A DNA stretch of 64,000 nucleotides from Aestuariivirga sp. Lineage in GTDB: Bacteria; Pseudomonadota; Alphaproteobacteria; Rhizobiales; Aestuariivirgaceae. The stretch lies in NCBI RefSeq assembly GCF_020252395.1, contig NZ_JADCDB010000004.1, positions 62,001 to 126,000 of the forward strand, given 5' to 3'. The position numbers were made by a program, and so were the translations under genes. A model generated the notes under the pieces. The model worked only from the letters and a program-made list of their open reading frames with translations. It did no database searches and was not told where the DNA came from. Of this stretch, positions 37,248 through 45,733 are shown piece after piece. The stretch's first letter is position 1. Every line of letters begins with the position of its first letter.

Positions 37248-38012
37248 CTAAAGCTGCACGCCCTTTGTCAGGGCGCCGTCGATCACCAGATTGGTTCCCA
37301 TGGTGAAGCTCGAGGCCGGGCTTGCGAGAAAGACAATGCCCTTGCCGATTTCCTCCGCCGTCGCCATGCGGCCCGTCGGGTTCAGCGAGAGAGCCTGCTT
37401 GAACAACTCCGGCATATTCTTTTCGATGAAATGCCAGATACCGTCCTTGAAGTAGACGTTGCCCGGCGACACCGAGTTTACCCGAATGAGCTTCGGCGCA
37501 AGCTTATGGGCAAGTCCATGCGCATAGTGGATCAGCGCCGCCTTGAAAGCCCCATAGGCAGGCGCCGTGAAGTCGATCTCGCGCCCCGATACCGATGACA
37601 CGATGACGATGGACGGCCACTTCGACGCCTCGAGATAGGGAAGTGCGGCATTCACCGTGCGCACCGTGTGCATCATGTCAATCTCGAATTCCGCGCGCCA
37701 GGACTCTTCCGTGTCCTCGGCGGCTGCCAATGCGGACACATTGGCAATGACGATATCGATGCCGCCAAGCACCTTCGCACTCTCATGCACCCAGCCCTCG
37801 AGTTCGGCCTTGTTGCCGACATCGATGGCTTGCCCGAACGATTTCACGTTCTTGCTCGCGAGGGCGGCGGCCGCATCCTTCACCTCGGCGGCGTTGCGGG
37901 CGCAGACTGAAACGTTGGAGCCTTCGTCTGCAAACATATCGGCGGCGCGCCGGCCGATGCCCTTGGTGCCGCCAGTCACAAGCACGTTCAGTCCCTTGAG
38001 GCCGAGATCCAT
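37248..38012 (-). CDS. Short-chain dehydrogenase/reductase
   Basis: A 254-residue classical SDR. The cofactor motif TGGTKGIG is at residues 14-21; the NAG-like motif is changed to IANVSA; the catalytic set Ser (SSVSG), Tyr and Lys (APAYGAFKAA) is complete; and the C-terminal GTNLVIDGALTKG is typical. It should oxidise a secondary alcohol or reduce a ketone with NAD(P). The acid after strand 2 is lacking (VCARN), which favours NADP. Second gene of the operon led by the acetamidase-family gene, 25 bases after it. In view of the aco-like genes across the regulator, a keto/hydroxy compound is a reasonable guess. Confidence 0.87.
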   Translation of the reverse strand: MDLGLKGLNVLVTGGTKGIGRRAADMFADEGSNVSVCARNAAEVKDAAAALASKNVKSFGQAIDVGNKAELEGWVHESAKVLGGIDIVIANVSALAAAEDTEESWRAEFEIDMMHTVRTVNAALPYLEASKWPSIVIVSSVSGREIDFTAPAYGAFKAALIHYAHGLAHKLAPKLIRVNSVSPGNVYFKDGIWHFIEKNMPELFKQALSLNPTGRMATAEEIGKGIVFLASPASSFTMGTNLVIDGALTKGVQL

Positions 38013-38037
38013 GTTTTCTCTCCCTGTTTTTGAGTTT

Positions 38038-39027
38038 CTATTGCCCGAGATATGTCTTCCTGATCGAGGCGCCGAGAGTGTATTTCGGGTCCACCATGTT
38101 GCCCACCCGCACGCGGCCCGCCTGGGTGAGCAGGAAATAGGCCTCGAGCTCGTCGAAGCCGTAATCCGCCGCCAGCCAGCGTGTCAGTTCGCGATAGGCA
38201 ATGCGGGCTGCATCCTCCATCGGCCGCGCGGAGCCAATGGTCATGATGAACTCCTCTGTCTCGAGCCGCGGCCATGCGATCCGCCAGTCCTTGATGAGGT
38301 CCACCTGGATCGTCGTGGTGGACGCCATCTCGACGGCCACGCCGCAGAGCTCGCCATCGCCCTGCCGGCCATGGCAGTCGCCGAGGTAGAGATAGGCATC
38401 CTTGTGCAGCACCGGGAAGTAGACGACCGCCCCCGGGGCCACATCCGGCAGGTCCATGTTGCCGCCCCAGTAGTCGGGTTGCAGCGAGAGAACCGCCTCG
38501 ATCAGCGGCGAGACGCCGAGGGTGCCAATGAACGGCTCATATGGCAGCGTGATGCGGTCATTGAACTTCACGCCCGCTTCCGTCACCTCATATTTCATCA
38601 CCCGCTCGGGGAGCGGCGGGTTCAGCATCGCCGTCTGGCCATTCGAGACGAGTCCGCCGAACTCGGGAATGAGAGCTGAGGTTCCGGCCGGCTGCGGTCC
38701 ACGTGGAACGATCGACTTGATCGAGACACAGAGCACATCGCCCGGCTCGGCGCCATCAACGGCAATAGGCCCGCATTGCGGGTTGACGAATGGAAAGTGC
38801 AACTTCTGGGAAGGCAAGTCATCCACGGTTCTGATCGCTCCAGCGAAGGCGTCCTCGGTCTCGGCGATGACAATGTCGCCGGGCCTGATCGCCATGACGG
38901 GCTTCGCGTAGGGCCCATAGACATAGTGATAGTCGCCCTGGACTGCCTTGTTCAGAAGGTGCGTCCTGCCCTCCACACCGCGGGCGACCGCCTTGCGTCC
39001 CATGTAGCTATTGGTCAGCCAACTCAT
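38038..39027 (-). CDS. Acetamidase/formamidase family protein
   Basis: A 329-residue FmdA/AmdA-family protein with GDIVIAETEDAFAGAI, NPQCGPIAVDGAEPGDVLCV, GGNMDLPDVAPGAVVYFPV and DCHGRQGDGELCG, the family's metal- and substrate-site segments. Members hydrolyse short amides to ammonia and acid in the cytoplasm; substrate here is open. ATG 39027 is used since it precedes the conserved fold; ATG 39042 is close by. It is the first gene of a five-gene minus-strand operon and has a -24/-12 promoter about 60-75 bases upstream. A second family member lies at 58438-59343. Confidence 0.85.
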   Translation of the reverse strand: MSWLTNSYMGRKAVARGVEGRTHLLNKAVQGDYHYVYGPYAKPVMAIRPGDIVIAETEDAFAGAIRTVDDLPSQKLHFPFVNPQCGPIAVDGAEPGDVLCVSIKSIVPRGPQPAGTSALIPEFGGLVSNGQTAMLNPPLPERVMKYEVTEAGVKFNDRITLPYEPFIGTLGVSPLIEAVLSLQPDYWGGNMDLPDVAPGAVVYFPVLHKDAYLYLGDCHGRQGDGELCGVAVEMASTTTIQVDLIKDWRIAWPRLETEEFIMTIGSARPMEDAARIAYRELTRWLAADYGFDELEAYFLLTQAGRVRVGNMVDPKYTLGASIRKTYLGQ

Positions 39028-39084
39028 ATTGCCAGTCCCCATTCTTGCAACTGCGAACGCACGGATGCGTACAGCCGCTACCCC

Positions 39085-39101
39085 ATGCAGGTCGTGTGCC
39101 A
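39085..39101 (-). promoter_or_regulatory. Sigma-54 promoter of the acetamidase-family operon
   Basis: On the minus strand TGGCACACGACCTGCAT: -24 TGGCAC and -12 CTGC with exactly ten bases between the GG and GC pairs. One mismatch (C for T) in the -12 element. The predicted start of transcription is about 48 bases before ATG 39027. It lies between this operon and the divergent sigma-54 activator gene. Confidence 0.65.
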
Positions 39102-39211
39102 CTGTGCAATGCGGCAGTTTTATTGCGCTGCGGAAGGAGGCTTCGGCGCGCTTGATGCTTGACACACGATTTTTTCGCGTTTGATGTCCGCTTCAGACAG
39201 AGGAGGCTGCG

Positions 39212-41158
39212 ATCTCATCCTCGCACACGGATCACATCAAGGAACTCATTCGCGCCGCGGAGGGCGGTCCGACTGAGCGAGATCCGCTTATTCTGGAATC
39301 ATGGCGGCGCTGCGTGGGCAATCACCGGCTTGACCCAACCGTGCTTCGGCCTGCTGTCATCGTTGAAGATCCCCGGCTTCGGGAGCATCGCGATGCGATG
39401 GAGGAACTCTTGCGCACCGCGCGCTTTGGCGTCGAGGCGCTCTACCGGCAAGTGGCAGGGCTCGGCTACGTCGTTCTCCTGAGTGACAATCAGGGCATCA
39501 CAGTCGATTACATCGGCGATCAAGCGACGACCGACTACCTTCGGGCGGCCGGCCTCTATATGGGTGCAGATTGGAACGAGGCGCGCGCCGGGACCAACGG
39601 CACGGGCACCTGCATCGCCACCGGAGAATCCCTCACCATTCACCAGAGTGACCATTTCGACGCCACGCATATTCCGTTGACCTGCACCGTGGCGCCGATC
39701 TTCGATCCCGTTGGCAATCTTTCCGCCGTGCTGGACATTTCGGCCCTGCGTTCACCACGCGAAAAGTCAAGCCAGTTCCTTGCCTTGCAAATGGTCAGGA
39801 ACTTCGCCCACCGCATCGAAACAGCCAGTTTCATCCGGTCCTGCTCGCGCAACTGGATCGTCAAGCTGACTGCCAACCAGGCGTTGGCGGAGGTCGACAC
39901 CGACTATGTGCTGGCGCTCGATTCATCAGGACGTATCGCGGGTTTCAATCACCATGCCCGCCAGCTTCTGGCGGAGGAGATGAAGACCGGCTGGCGAGAC
40001 GCCAAGCAGGCGCTTGGCCGGCCCATTTCTGACTTTCTGGACTGCGAGATCGACGGCCTTACCCGATTTGCCAGGCCGAACTCCATCGAACGCAACGTGA
40101 TGAGGCTCACAGGCTCGGGGCGGAGCTTGTTCATCCAGGTCGTGCCGCCGGCAACGATCCGCGTCCTGCCGGCGCCGGTCCAGCAGGAGGAGAGCAGGAT
40201 ACCAAAGGCCCTGAAGGCGGTGGCGGGCGAAGATCCCTCGATACAACGCAACCTTAATAAGCTTTCGCGCCTGCTCAATACCAACATAAGTGTCCTGGTG
40301 AGCGGCGAAACCGGGACGGGCAAGGAATACCTCGCCAAGGCGATCCATCAGTCCTGCGTCCGGGCCCAGGGACCCTTTGTTCCCGTCAATTGCGGCGCAC
40401 TGCCGGAAAACCTGATTGAGAGCGAACTCTTTGGCTATGAGGGCGGCTCGTTCACCGGCGCCCTGAGCAAGGGCAAGAAGGGCCTAATCCGCGAGGCGCA
40501 TGGCGGAACGCTGTTCCTCGATGAAATCGGCGACATGCCGCTCGGCTCGCAGACGCGGCTCCTCCGCGTGCTCGCCGAGCGGGAGGTGATGCCCATCGGC
40601 GGGACACGGCCCTATCCCGTTGACATGAGGGTCATTGCGGCGTCCCACCGGGACTTGCTCGGCATGGTGAAGAAGGGCTTGTTCCGCGAGGATTTGTATT
40701 TCCGCCTCAATGGCGTAACCATCACACTTCCGCCCCTGCGCGATCGTGTCGATTTGGCTTGGCTTGTTGCGCAATTGCTGGAGAGCCGCGCCTATCCCGA
40801 TGGATCGGCGCGCAGCCTGTCGTCCAAGGCGCTTGGCGTCCTGTCTTCCTATGGGTGGCCCGGCAATATCCGTGAACTCGTCAACGTCATCGATTTTGCA
40901 TGTGCGGTCGCCAGCGATCCGGAGATTGGGCTGGATGATCTGCCGGATCAGGTGTTCCGGCGCATCGACGGTGACGGCGAGGCCAGCGCTGCGGATGCGG
41001 CAAGGTCCAACAGCAAGCAAGCGGCGTCCTTGCGAGAAGATCTGCGCCGTACCGGCTGGAACATATCCGCCACCGCGCGCCTGCTGGGTGTCGATCGCAC
41101 GACGTTGCATCGCCGCATGCGGCGATTGGGGGTCACGCTGCCGCCGCGCAGCACGTAA
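39212..41158 (+). CDS. Sigma-54-dependent activator, AcoR type, apparent ATC start
   Basis: A 648-residue enhancer-binding protein. N-terminal signalling region (about 1-300) with LESWRRC at the start, a GAF-type domain with ARAGTNGTGTCIATG and a short PAS-like segment; central AAA+ domain with GETGTGKEYLAKAIH, a sigma-54 contact loop GSFTGA (usual GAFTGA), GTLFLDEIGDMP and the arginine fingers; C-terminal Fis-type helix-turn-helix (NISATARLLGVDRTTLHRRM). The conserved N-terminus begins before any ATG, GTG or TTG in frame; a TGA closes the frame at 39182. The only well-placed initiation site is ATC 39212, five bases after a perfect AGGAGG. If a standard start is required, GTG 39314 would remove 34 conserved residues. 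Confidence 0.85.
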   Translation: MSSSHTDHIKELIRAAEGGPTERDPLILESWRRCVGNHRLDPTVLRPAVIVEDPRLREHRDAMEELLRTARFGVEALYRQVAGLGYVVLLSDNQGITVDYIGDQATTDYLRAAGLYMGADWNEARAGTNGTGTCIATGESLTIHQSDHFDATHIPLTCTVAPIFDPVGNLSAVLDISALRSPREKSSQFLALQMVRNFAHRIETASFIRSCSRNWIVKLTANQALAEVDTDYVLALDSSGRIAGFNHHARQLLAEEMKTGWRDAKQALGRPISDFLDCEIDGLTRFARPNSIERNVMRLTGSGRSLFIQVVPPATIRVLPAPVQQEESRIPKALKAVAGEDPSIQRNLNKLSRLLNTNISVLVSGETGTGKEYLAKAIHQSCVRAQGPFVPVNCGALPENLIESELFGYEGGSFTGALSKGKKGLIREAHGGTLFLDEIGDMPLGSQTRLLRVLAEREVMPIGGTRPYPVDMRVIAASHRDLLGMVKKGLFREDLYFRLNGVTITLPPLRDRVDLAWLVAQLLESRAYPDGSARSLSSKALGVLSSYGWPGNIRELVNVIDFACAVASDPEIGLDDLPDQVFRRIDGDGEASAADAARSNSKQAASLREDLRRTGWNISATARLLGVDRTTLHRRMRRLGVTLPPRST

Positions 41159-41160
41159 TT

Positions 41161-41207
41161 CCACATGTGGCGTGTGTGGCGCCACAGGTGTTGCGCACAG
41201 CGCAACA
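41161..41207 (+). promoter_or_regulatory. Cluster of palindromes, putative activator binding sites
   Basis: Three perfect inverted repeats lie just after the regulator gene and about 100-140 bases before the sigma-54 promoter: CCACATGTGG (41161), TGTGGCGCCACA (41175) and TGTTGCGCACAGCGCAACA (41189-41207, 8-bp arms). The position suits enhancer sites for the AcoR-type activator. Confidence 0.55.
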
Positions 41208-41302
41208 GATCCATTGGTCCATCGGGTTTCTTTCGCATGCGCAAAATTCCATTGCTGCGCTGCTTTTCTTGAAAACCAGATGCGAGGGTCTCTAGCGCCG
41301 AT

Positions 41303-41318
41303 TGGCATCGTTATTGCA
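41303..41318 (+). promoter_or_regulatory. Sigma-54 promoter of the aco-like operon
   Basis: TTGGCATCGTTATTGCA contains the -24 TGGCA and -12 TTGC elements with ten bases between GG (41304-41305) and GC (41316-41317). Expected start of transcription near 41329, about 30 bases before the acoX-like ATG. Confidence 0.75.
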
Positions 41319-41358
41319 GATTGGGTTCCGAGAATATTTCAAGAAAACTTGGAAGAGC

Positions 41359-42408
41359 ATGGGAAGCGCCATCGGCATCATCGCCAATCCAGTCTCCGCG
41401 CGTGACATCCGCCGGGTGATCGCCAATGCGACTGCCTTGCAGATCACCGACCGCGCCAACATCGTGTTGCGCATCCTGTCCTGCGTGAAGGCCTGCGGCG
41501 TCGATCATGTCTGGATGATGCCGGAGAACGGCGGCATCCGGCACCATGTCCGCCGCGGCATCGACCGGGCGGAGAACCAGGGTCAGACGCATTTCCCCAG
41601 GGTCGAACATCTCGACTACAAGATTTCCGGCACGGTGGACGACACGCTGAAGGCGGCCCGCCTGATGAAAGAGAAGGGTGTGGCGGCCATTGTGGTGCTA
41701 GGTGGCGACGGCACGCACCGTGCGGTGGTCACCGCCTGCGGCGATGTTCCCATCGCCGGCGTCTCGACCGGCACCAACAACGCCTTCCCGGAGCATCGCG
41801 AGCCCACCATCACCGGGCTTGCCGTGGGCCTTGCGGTAACGGGCAAGGTGCCGGCCTCGCATGCCTATCTTCCCAACAAGAAGATCACGGTGCGCGTGAA
41901 CGGCCATGAGGAGATCGCGCTGGTGGACGTGGCGGTGGTGACCGAGCGATATATTGGCGCGCGCGCCCTGTGGCGCACCGAGACGTTCCGCGAGCTCTTC
42001 GTGACCTTCGCCGACCCCGAGGTGATCGGCATGTCGGCGATTGCCGGGCTGCTCAGCCCCGTCTCGCGGCTCGATGAGGGCGGGTTGCATGTGCGCCTCG
42101 CGCCCGAGGACGAGGCCAGCATCGTTCTCGATACGCCCATAGCGCCTGGTTACATGCGTGGCATCGGCATCCGCGACTATGCGCCGATGAAGCCCAACCA
42201 CAAATACCGTCCGTCGATTGCCGACGGCTCTATTGCGCTCGACGGCGAGCGCGAAGTCTCCTTCACGCGCGACGACGATGTGACGATCGAACTCGTGCCC
42301 AACGCCTTCAGGACCGTGAACGTCAGCGGCTGCATGCAATACGCCGCGCGCCACGGCCTGATGAGAATGAAGCCAGACCAGAAACTGAAGAGAGTGGGAG
42401 GACAATGA
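41359..42408 (+). CDS. acoX: AcoX-like protein (ATP-NAD kinase fold)
   Basis: A 349-residue protein of the NAD-kinase-like fold that accompanies acetoin dehydrogenase operons. It begins IGIIANPVSARDIRR and has the nucleotide motif VVLGGDGTHRAV and STGTNNAFPE, corresponding to the GGDG and NE/D motifs of NAD kinases. Its exact role in acetoin catabolism is not settled. ATG 41359 has GGAAG upstream and sits 30 bases after the predicted sigma-54 start site. Its stop overlaps the E1-alpha start by four bases. Confidence 0.85.
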   Translation: MGSAIGIIANPVSARDIRRVIANATALQITDRANIVLRILSCVKACGVDHVWMMPENGGIRHHVRRGIDRAENQGQTHFPRVEHLDYKISGTVDDTLKAARLMKEKGVAAIVVLGGDGTHRAVVTACGDVPIAGVSTGTNNAFPEHREPTITGLAVGLAVTGKVPASHAYLPNKKITVRVNGHEEIALVDVAVVTERYIGARALWRTETFRELFVTFADPEVIGMSAIAGLLSPVSRLDEGGLHVRLAPEDEASIVLDTPIAPGYMRGIGIRDYAPMKPNHKYRPSIADGSIALDGEREVSFTRDDDVTIELVPNAFRTVNVSGCMQYAARHGLMRMKPDQKLKRVGGQ

Positions 42409-43406
42409 TGACTGCTCCAAACAGCACGGCCGGGATATTCCCCCTGGATAAACCCGGACTTCTGCAAGCCTATCGCACCATGCGCACTATTCGCGAGTTC
42501 GAGGAGCGCCTGCACGCCGACTTCGCCAAGGGCGACATTCCGGGCTTCGTCCACCTCTATGCGGGCGAAGAGGCCGCCGGCACCGGCATCATGATGCACC
42601 TCGAGGACAAGGACCGCATCGCCTCCACCCACCGTGGCCATGGCCACTGCATCGCCAAGGGTGTGGACACCAGCGGCATGATGGCGGAGATCTACGGCAA
42701 GGTGTCGGGCTCCTGCCGCGGCAAGGGCGGTTCCATGCACATCGCCGACTTGTCCAAGGGCATGATGGGCGCCAACGGCATCCTCGGCGCCGGCGCGCCG
42801 CTGGTCTGCGGTGCTGCACTTGCCGCCAAGTACCGCGGCGATGGCGGTGTCGCCATTTCCTTCGTCGGGGACGGCGCCTCGAACCAGGGCACCTTCCTCG
42901 AGAGCCTCAACCTCGCCGCCGTGTGGAACCTTCCCGCCATCTTCGTGGTGGAGAACAACGGCTATGCCGAATCCACCTCGCGCGATTATGCGGTGGCGGT
43001 GGACAGCTTCGTCGACCGCGCCGCGGGCTTCGGCCTTCCCGGCGTCACGGTGGACGGCCTCGACTTCTTCGCCGTTTACGAGGCGGCGGGCGAAATCATC
43101 AAGCGGGCGCGCGAGGGCGGTGGACCCGCGCTGCTCGAATGCAAGATGATCCGCATGTATGGCCACTTCGAGGGCGACCAGCAGACCTACCGCGCCAAGG
43201 GCGAGCTTGACGACATCCGCGCCAACAAGGACTGCCTCAAGATGTTTACCCAGCGTGTGATGGAGGCTGGCGTGATTAGCCGGGGCGAACTCGATGCCAT
43301 CGACCGCGAAGTCGTGGCCGAGATTCAGGAAGCCTCCGCTTTCGCCAAAGCTGCACCGCTGCCCACCGCGGCGGACCTTACCACCGACGTCTATGTGAAC
43401 TACTGA
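42405..43406 (+). CDS. acoA: Acetoin-type dehydrogenase E1 alpha (TPP) subunit
   Basis: A 333-residue thiamine-diphosphate E1 alpha subunit. The ThDP motif runs from VGDGASNQG to ENN about 28 residues later (VVENNGYAES); the phosphorylation-loop-like HRGHGHCIAKG and the CRGKGGSMHIAD segment are typical of acetoin and 2-oxo-acid E1 chains. With the next gene it decarboxylates or cleaves a 2-keto substrate and passes the acyl group to lipoyl-E2. Its start overlaps the acoX stop; acoB follows 20 bases later. The aco name reflects operon content (AcoX and hydrolase-type E2); the true substrate could be another hydroxyketone. Confidence 0.88.
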   Translation: MMTAPNSTAGIFPLDKPGLLQAYRTMRTIREFEERLHADFAKGDIPGFVHLYAGEEAAGTGIMMHLEDKDRIASTHRGHGHCIAKGVDTSGMMAEIYGKVSGSCRGKGGSMHIADLSKGMMGANGILGAGAPLVCGAALAAKYRGDGGVAISFVGDGASNQGTFLESLNLAAVWNLPAIFVVENNGYAESTSRDYAVAVDSFVDRAAGFGLPGVTVDGLDFFAVYEAAGEIIKRAREGGGPALLECKMIRMYGHFEGDQQTYRAKGELDDIRANKDCLKMFTQRVMEAGVISRGELDAIDREVVAEIQEASAFAKAAPLPTAADLTTDVYVNY

Positions 43407-43426
43407 GCGCGAAGGAGAGACAGACA

Positions 43427-44434
43427 ATGGCACGCAAAATCAGCATGCGCCAGGCAATCAACGAGGCGCTCGACCAGGAAATGGCCCGCGACCCATCGGT
43501 GTTCGTGATGGGTGAAGACATCGTCGGCGGCGCCGGCGGCATGGGCGAAATCGACGCCTGGGGCGGCGTCCTCGGCGTCACCAAGGGGCTCAACGCCAAA
43601 TATCCGGGCCGGCTGCTCGATACGCCGCTGTCGGAGTCGGCCTATATCGGCGCCGCCGTGGGCGCCGCGGCCTGCGGCATGAGGCCCGTGGCGGAACTGA
43701 TGTTCCTTGACTTCATGGGCGTCTGCTTCGACCAGATCTTCAACCAGGCGGCCAAATTCCGCTACATGTTCGGCGGCAAGGCGGAAACACCCGTCGTCAT
43801 CCGCGCCATGGTGGGTGCGGGCTTCCGTGCGGCCGCCCAGCACAGCCAGATGCTCACCCCGCTGTTCGTGCACATCCCCGGTCTCAAGGTGGTGTGCCCG
43901 TCCAACGCCTATGACGCCAAGGGCCTGCTGATCCAGTCGATCCGCGACAATGACCCGGTGATCTTCTGCGAGCACAAGAATCTCTATGGCGCGGAAGCCG
44001 ACGTGCCGGCCGAGTCCTACGCCATCCCCTTCGGCGAGGCGAATGTGGTGCGTGACGGCAAGCATGCCACCATCGTGACCTATGGCATGATGGTCCAGCG
44101 CGCCATGGACGCGGCGGCCGCACTCGCCAAACAGGGCGTCGAGTGCGAGGTCATCGACCTGCGCACGCTCTCGCCCATCGACTGGGATACGGTGATCGAC
44201 TCCGCCGAGCGCACCGGCCACGTGATCTGCGTGGATGAGGCGCATCCGCGCTGCTCCATCGCGGCGGACGTCTCCGCCATGGTCACCCAGGAGTGCTTCA
44301 AGGCCCTGAAGGGCCCGATCCAGATGGTCACCGCGCCGCACACGCCGGTGCCCTTCTCGCCGGTGCTGGAAGACCTCTACATCCCCTCGGCCGAAGCCAT
44401 CGCCAAGGCGGTGAAGAAGTCGATGGCGCATTGA
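43427..44434 (+). CDS. acoB: Acetoin-type dehydrogenase E1 beta subunit
   Basis: A 335-residue E1 beta subunit: MRQAINEALDQEM start, VMGEDIVGGAGGM, the LLDTPLSESAYIGAAVGAA active-site helix region, and the transketolase C-domain DLRTLSPIDWDTV with GHVICVDEAHP. It forms the alpha2beta2 E1 with the upstream gene. GAAGGAGAG precedes the ATG. It lies between acoA and the E2 gene, spacing 20 and 28 bases. Nothing is missing from the fold. Confidence 0.9.
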   Translation: MARKISMRQAINEALDQEMARDPSVFVMGEDIVGGAGGMGEIDAWGGVLGVTKGLNAKYPGRLLDTPLSESAYIGAAVGAAACGMRPVAELMFLDFMGVCFDQIFNQAAKFRYMFGGKAETPVVIRAMVGAGFRAAAQHSQMLTPLFVHIPGLKVVCPSNAYDAKGLLIQSIRDNDPVIFCEHKNLYGAEADVPAESYAIPFGEANVVRDGKHATIVTYGMMVQRAMDAAAALAKQGVECEVIDLRTLSPIDWDTVIDSAERTGHVICVDEAHPRCSIAADVSAMVTQECFKALKGPIQMVTAPHTPVPFSPVLEDLYIPSAEAIAKAVKKSMAH

Positions 44435-44462
44435 ACGTGATTGATTGTTTGAGGACAGAGAA

Positions 44463-45578
44463 ATGAGTGACCAGCGCATTGTGCCGATCGTCATGCCCAA
44501 GTGGGGCCTCTCCATGAAGGAGGGAAAGGTGACGGGCTGGCTCCTCGAGGACGGCTCCCGGATCAATCCGGGAGACGCCATCCTCGAGGTCGAGACGGAC
44601 AAGATCGCGGGTGCGGTCGAGGCGCATGAAAGCGGCGTCCTGCGCCGGCGGGTCGGAGAGCCGGATACCGTCTATCCAGTGAAGTCGCTCTTGGGCGTCA
44701 TCGCCGACCCGTCGGTGCCGGAGGAGGAGATCGACGCCTATGTCTCGTCCTTCGTCACGCCCTCGGCGGACGAGGACGAGGCGGAGCAGGGCCCGAAATA
44801 CGAGTATGCCGAAACCTCCTCTGGCAAACTCCGCTATGCCAAGCGCGGTTCGGGAGATGAAACGGCGATCCTCATCCATGGCTTTGGCGGCGACCTCGAC
44901 AACTGGCTGTTCAACATCGACGCCCTCGGTGAATCGGCCACCGTTTACGCCCTTGACCTGCCGGGTCACGGCCAGTCGGCAAAGTCTCTCGACAAGCCCG
45001 GCCTTGGCGCGCTGGCCGATGCTGTCGCGAGCTTCATGACGACAGTCGGGATCGACAGCGCCCATCTGGTCGGACACTCCATGGGCGGGGCTATTGCCAT
45101 GCACATGGCGGCCAGCGACCCCGGCAAGGTGGACTCGCTCACCCTCATCTGCTCGGCTGGTTTGGGCCGCGAGATCGGCTCCTATGTCGACAGTTACCTC
45201 GCCGCCCAGGGCCGCAAGGACCTGAAGCCGGTGCTTGAGCAGCTCTTCGCCGACAAGAGCCTCGTCAGCCGCCAGCTCGTTGATGACGTGCTGAAATACA
45301 AGCGGCTCGATGGCGTCGAGCCCCTGCTGAAGGACCTCGCCGCAGCGCTCTTCGCCGGCCAGACCCAGCAGGACCAGCCGGGCGCCAGGCTCGCGGCGGG
45401 CAAAGCCCCGCCGGCGCTTGTCATCTGGGGCAAGCAGGACGAGATCATCCCGCATTCCCACGCCCAGAACCTGCCTGGCGCCAAGGTCGCCGTCTTCGAC
45501 GGCGCCGGCCACATGGTCTTCATGGAAAAGGCCAGCGATGTGAATGCGCTGATCAAGGCTCACATCGCTGGCTCGTAG
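44463..45578 (+). CDS. acoC: Lipoyl-domain alpha/beta hydrolase E2 (AcoC-like)
   Basis: A 371-residue E2 of the acetoin dehydrogenase kind. Residues 7-80 are a lipoyl domain (MPKWGLSMKEGKV, lipoyl Lys47 in VETDKIAG). Unlike pyruvate E2 it lacks an acetyltransferase CAT domain; instead, from about residue 125, it is an alpha/beta hydrolase with AILIHGFGGDLDNW, nucleophile elbow VGHSMGGAIAMH and the closing His in GAGHMVFMEK. No peripheral-subunit-binding domain is visible. Such an E2 is the mark of AcoC. No E3 (dihydrolipoamide dehydrogenase) gene follows, so E3 must come from elsewhere. ATG 44463 is chosen over 44445 because GGACAGAG precedes it. Confidence 0.88.
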   Translation: MSDQRIVPIVMPKWGLSMKEGKVTGWLLEDGSRINPGDAILEVETDKIAGAVEAHESGVLRRRVGEPDTVYPVKSLLGVIADPSVPEEEIDAYVSSFVTPSADEDEAEQGPKYEYAETSSGKLRYAKRGSGDETAILIHGFGGDLDNWLFNIDALGESATVYALDLPGHGQSAKSLDKPGLGALADAVASFMTTVGIDSAHLVGHSMGGAIAMHMAASDPGKVDSLTLICSAGLGREIGSYVDSYLAAQGRKDLKPVLEQLFADKSLVSRQLVDDVLKYKRLDGVEPLLKDLAAALFAGQTQQDQPGARLAAGKAPPALVIWGKQDEIIPHSHAQNLPGAKVAVFDGAGHMVFMEKASDVNALIKAHIAGS

Positions 45579-45653
45579 CCGATACCTTCGCAAGCCGCTG
45601 AAGCGGCCACAGAAAGGAGGAGCGCAGATCACGGAAGTTTGAGACGTTCCGCG

Positions 45654-45692
45654 AGGCGCCGTAGCGGCATGATGCCCTGGCGGCGCCTGTTT
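45654..45692 (+). terminator. Hairpin between the E2 gene and the ABC importer genes
   Basis: AGGCGCCG (45654-45661) pairs perfectly with CGGCGCCT (45681-45688); the loop holds a smaller GGCAT/ATGCC hairpin; GTTTG follows. It may be an attenuator or partial terminator that lowers or separates expression of the importer. Confidence 0.45.
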
Positions 45693-45733
45693 GATCGACA
45701 GCAGAGATAAAATCCATATGGGAGAAAACACCT

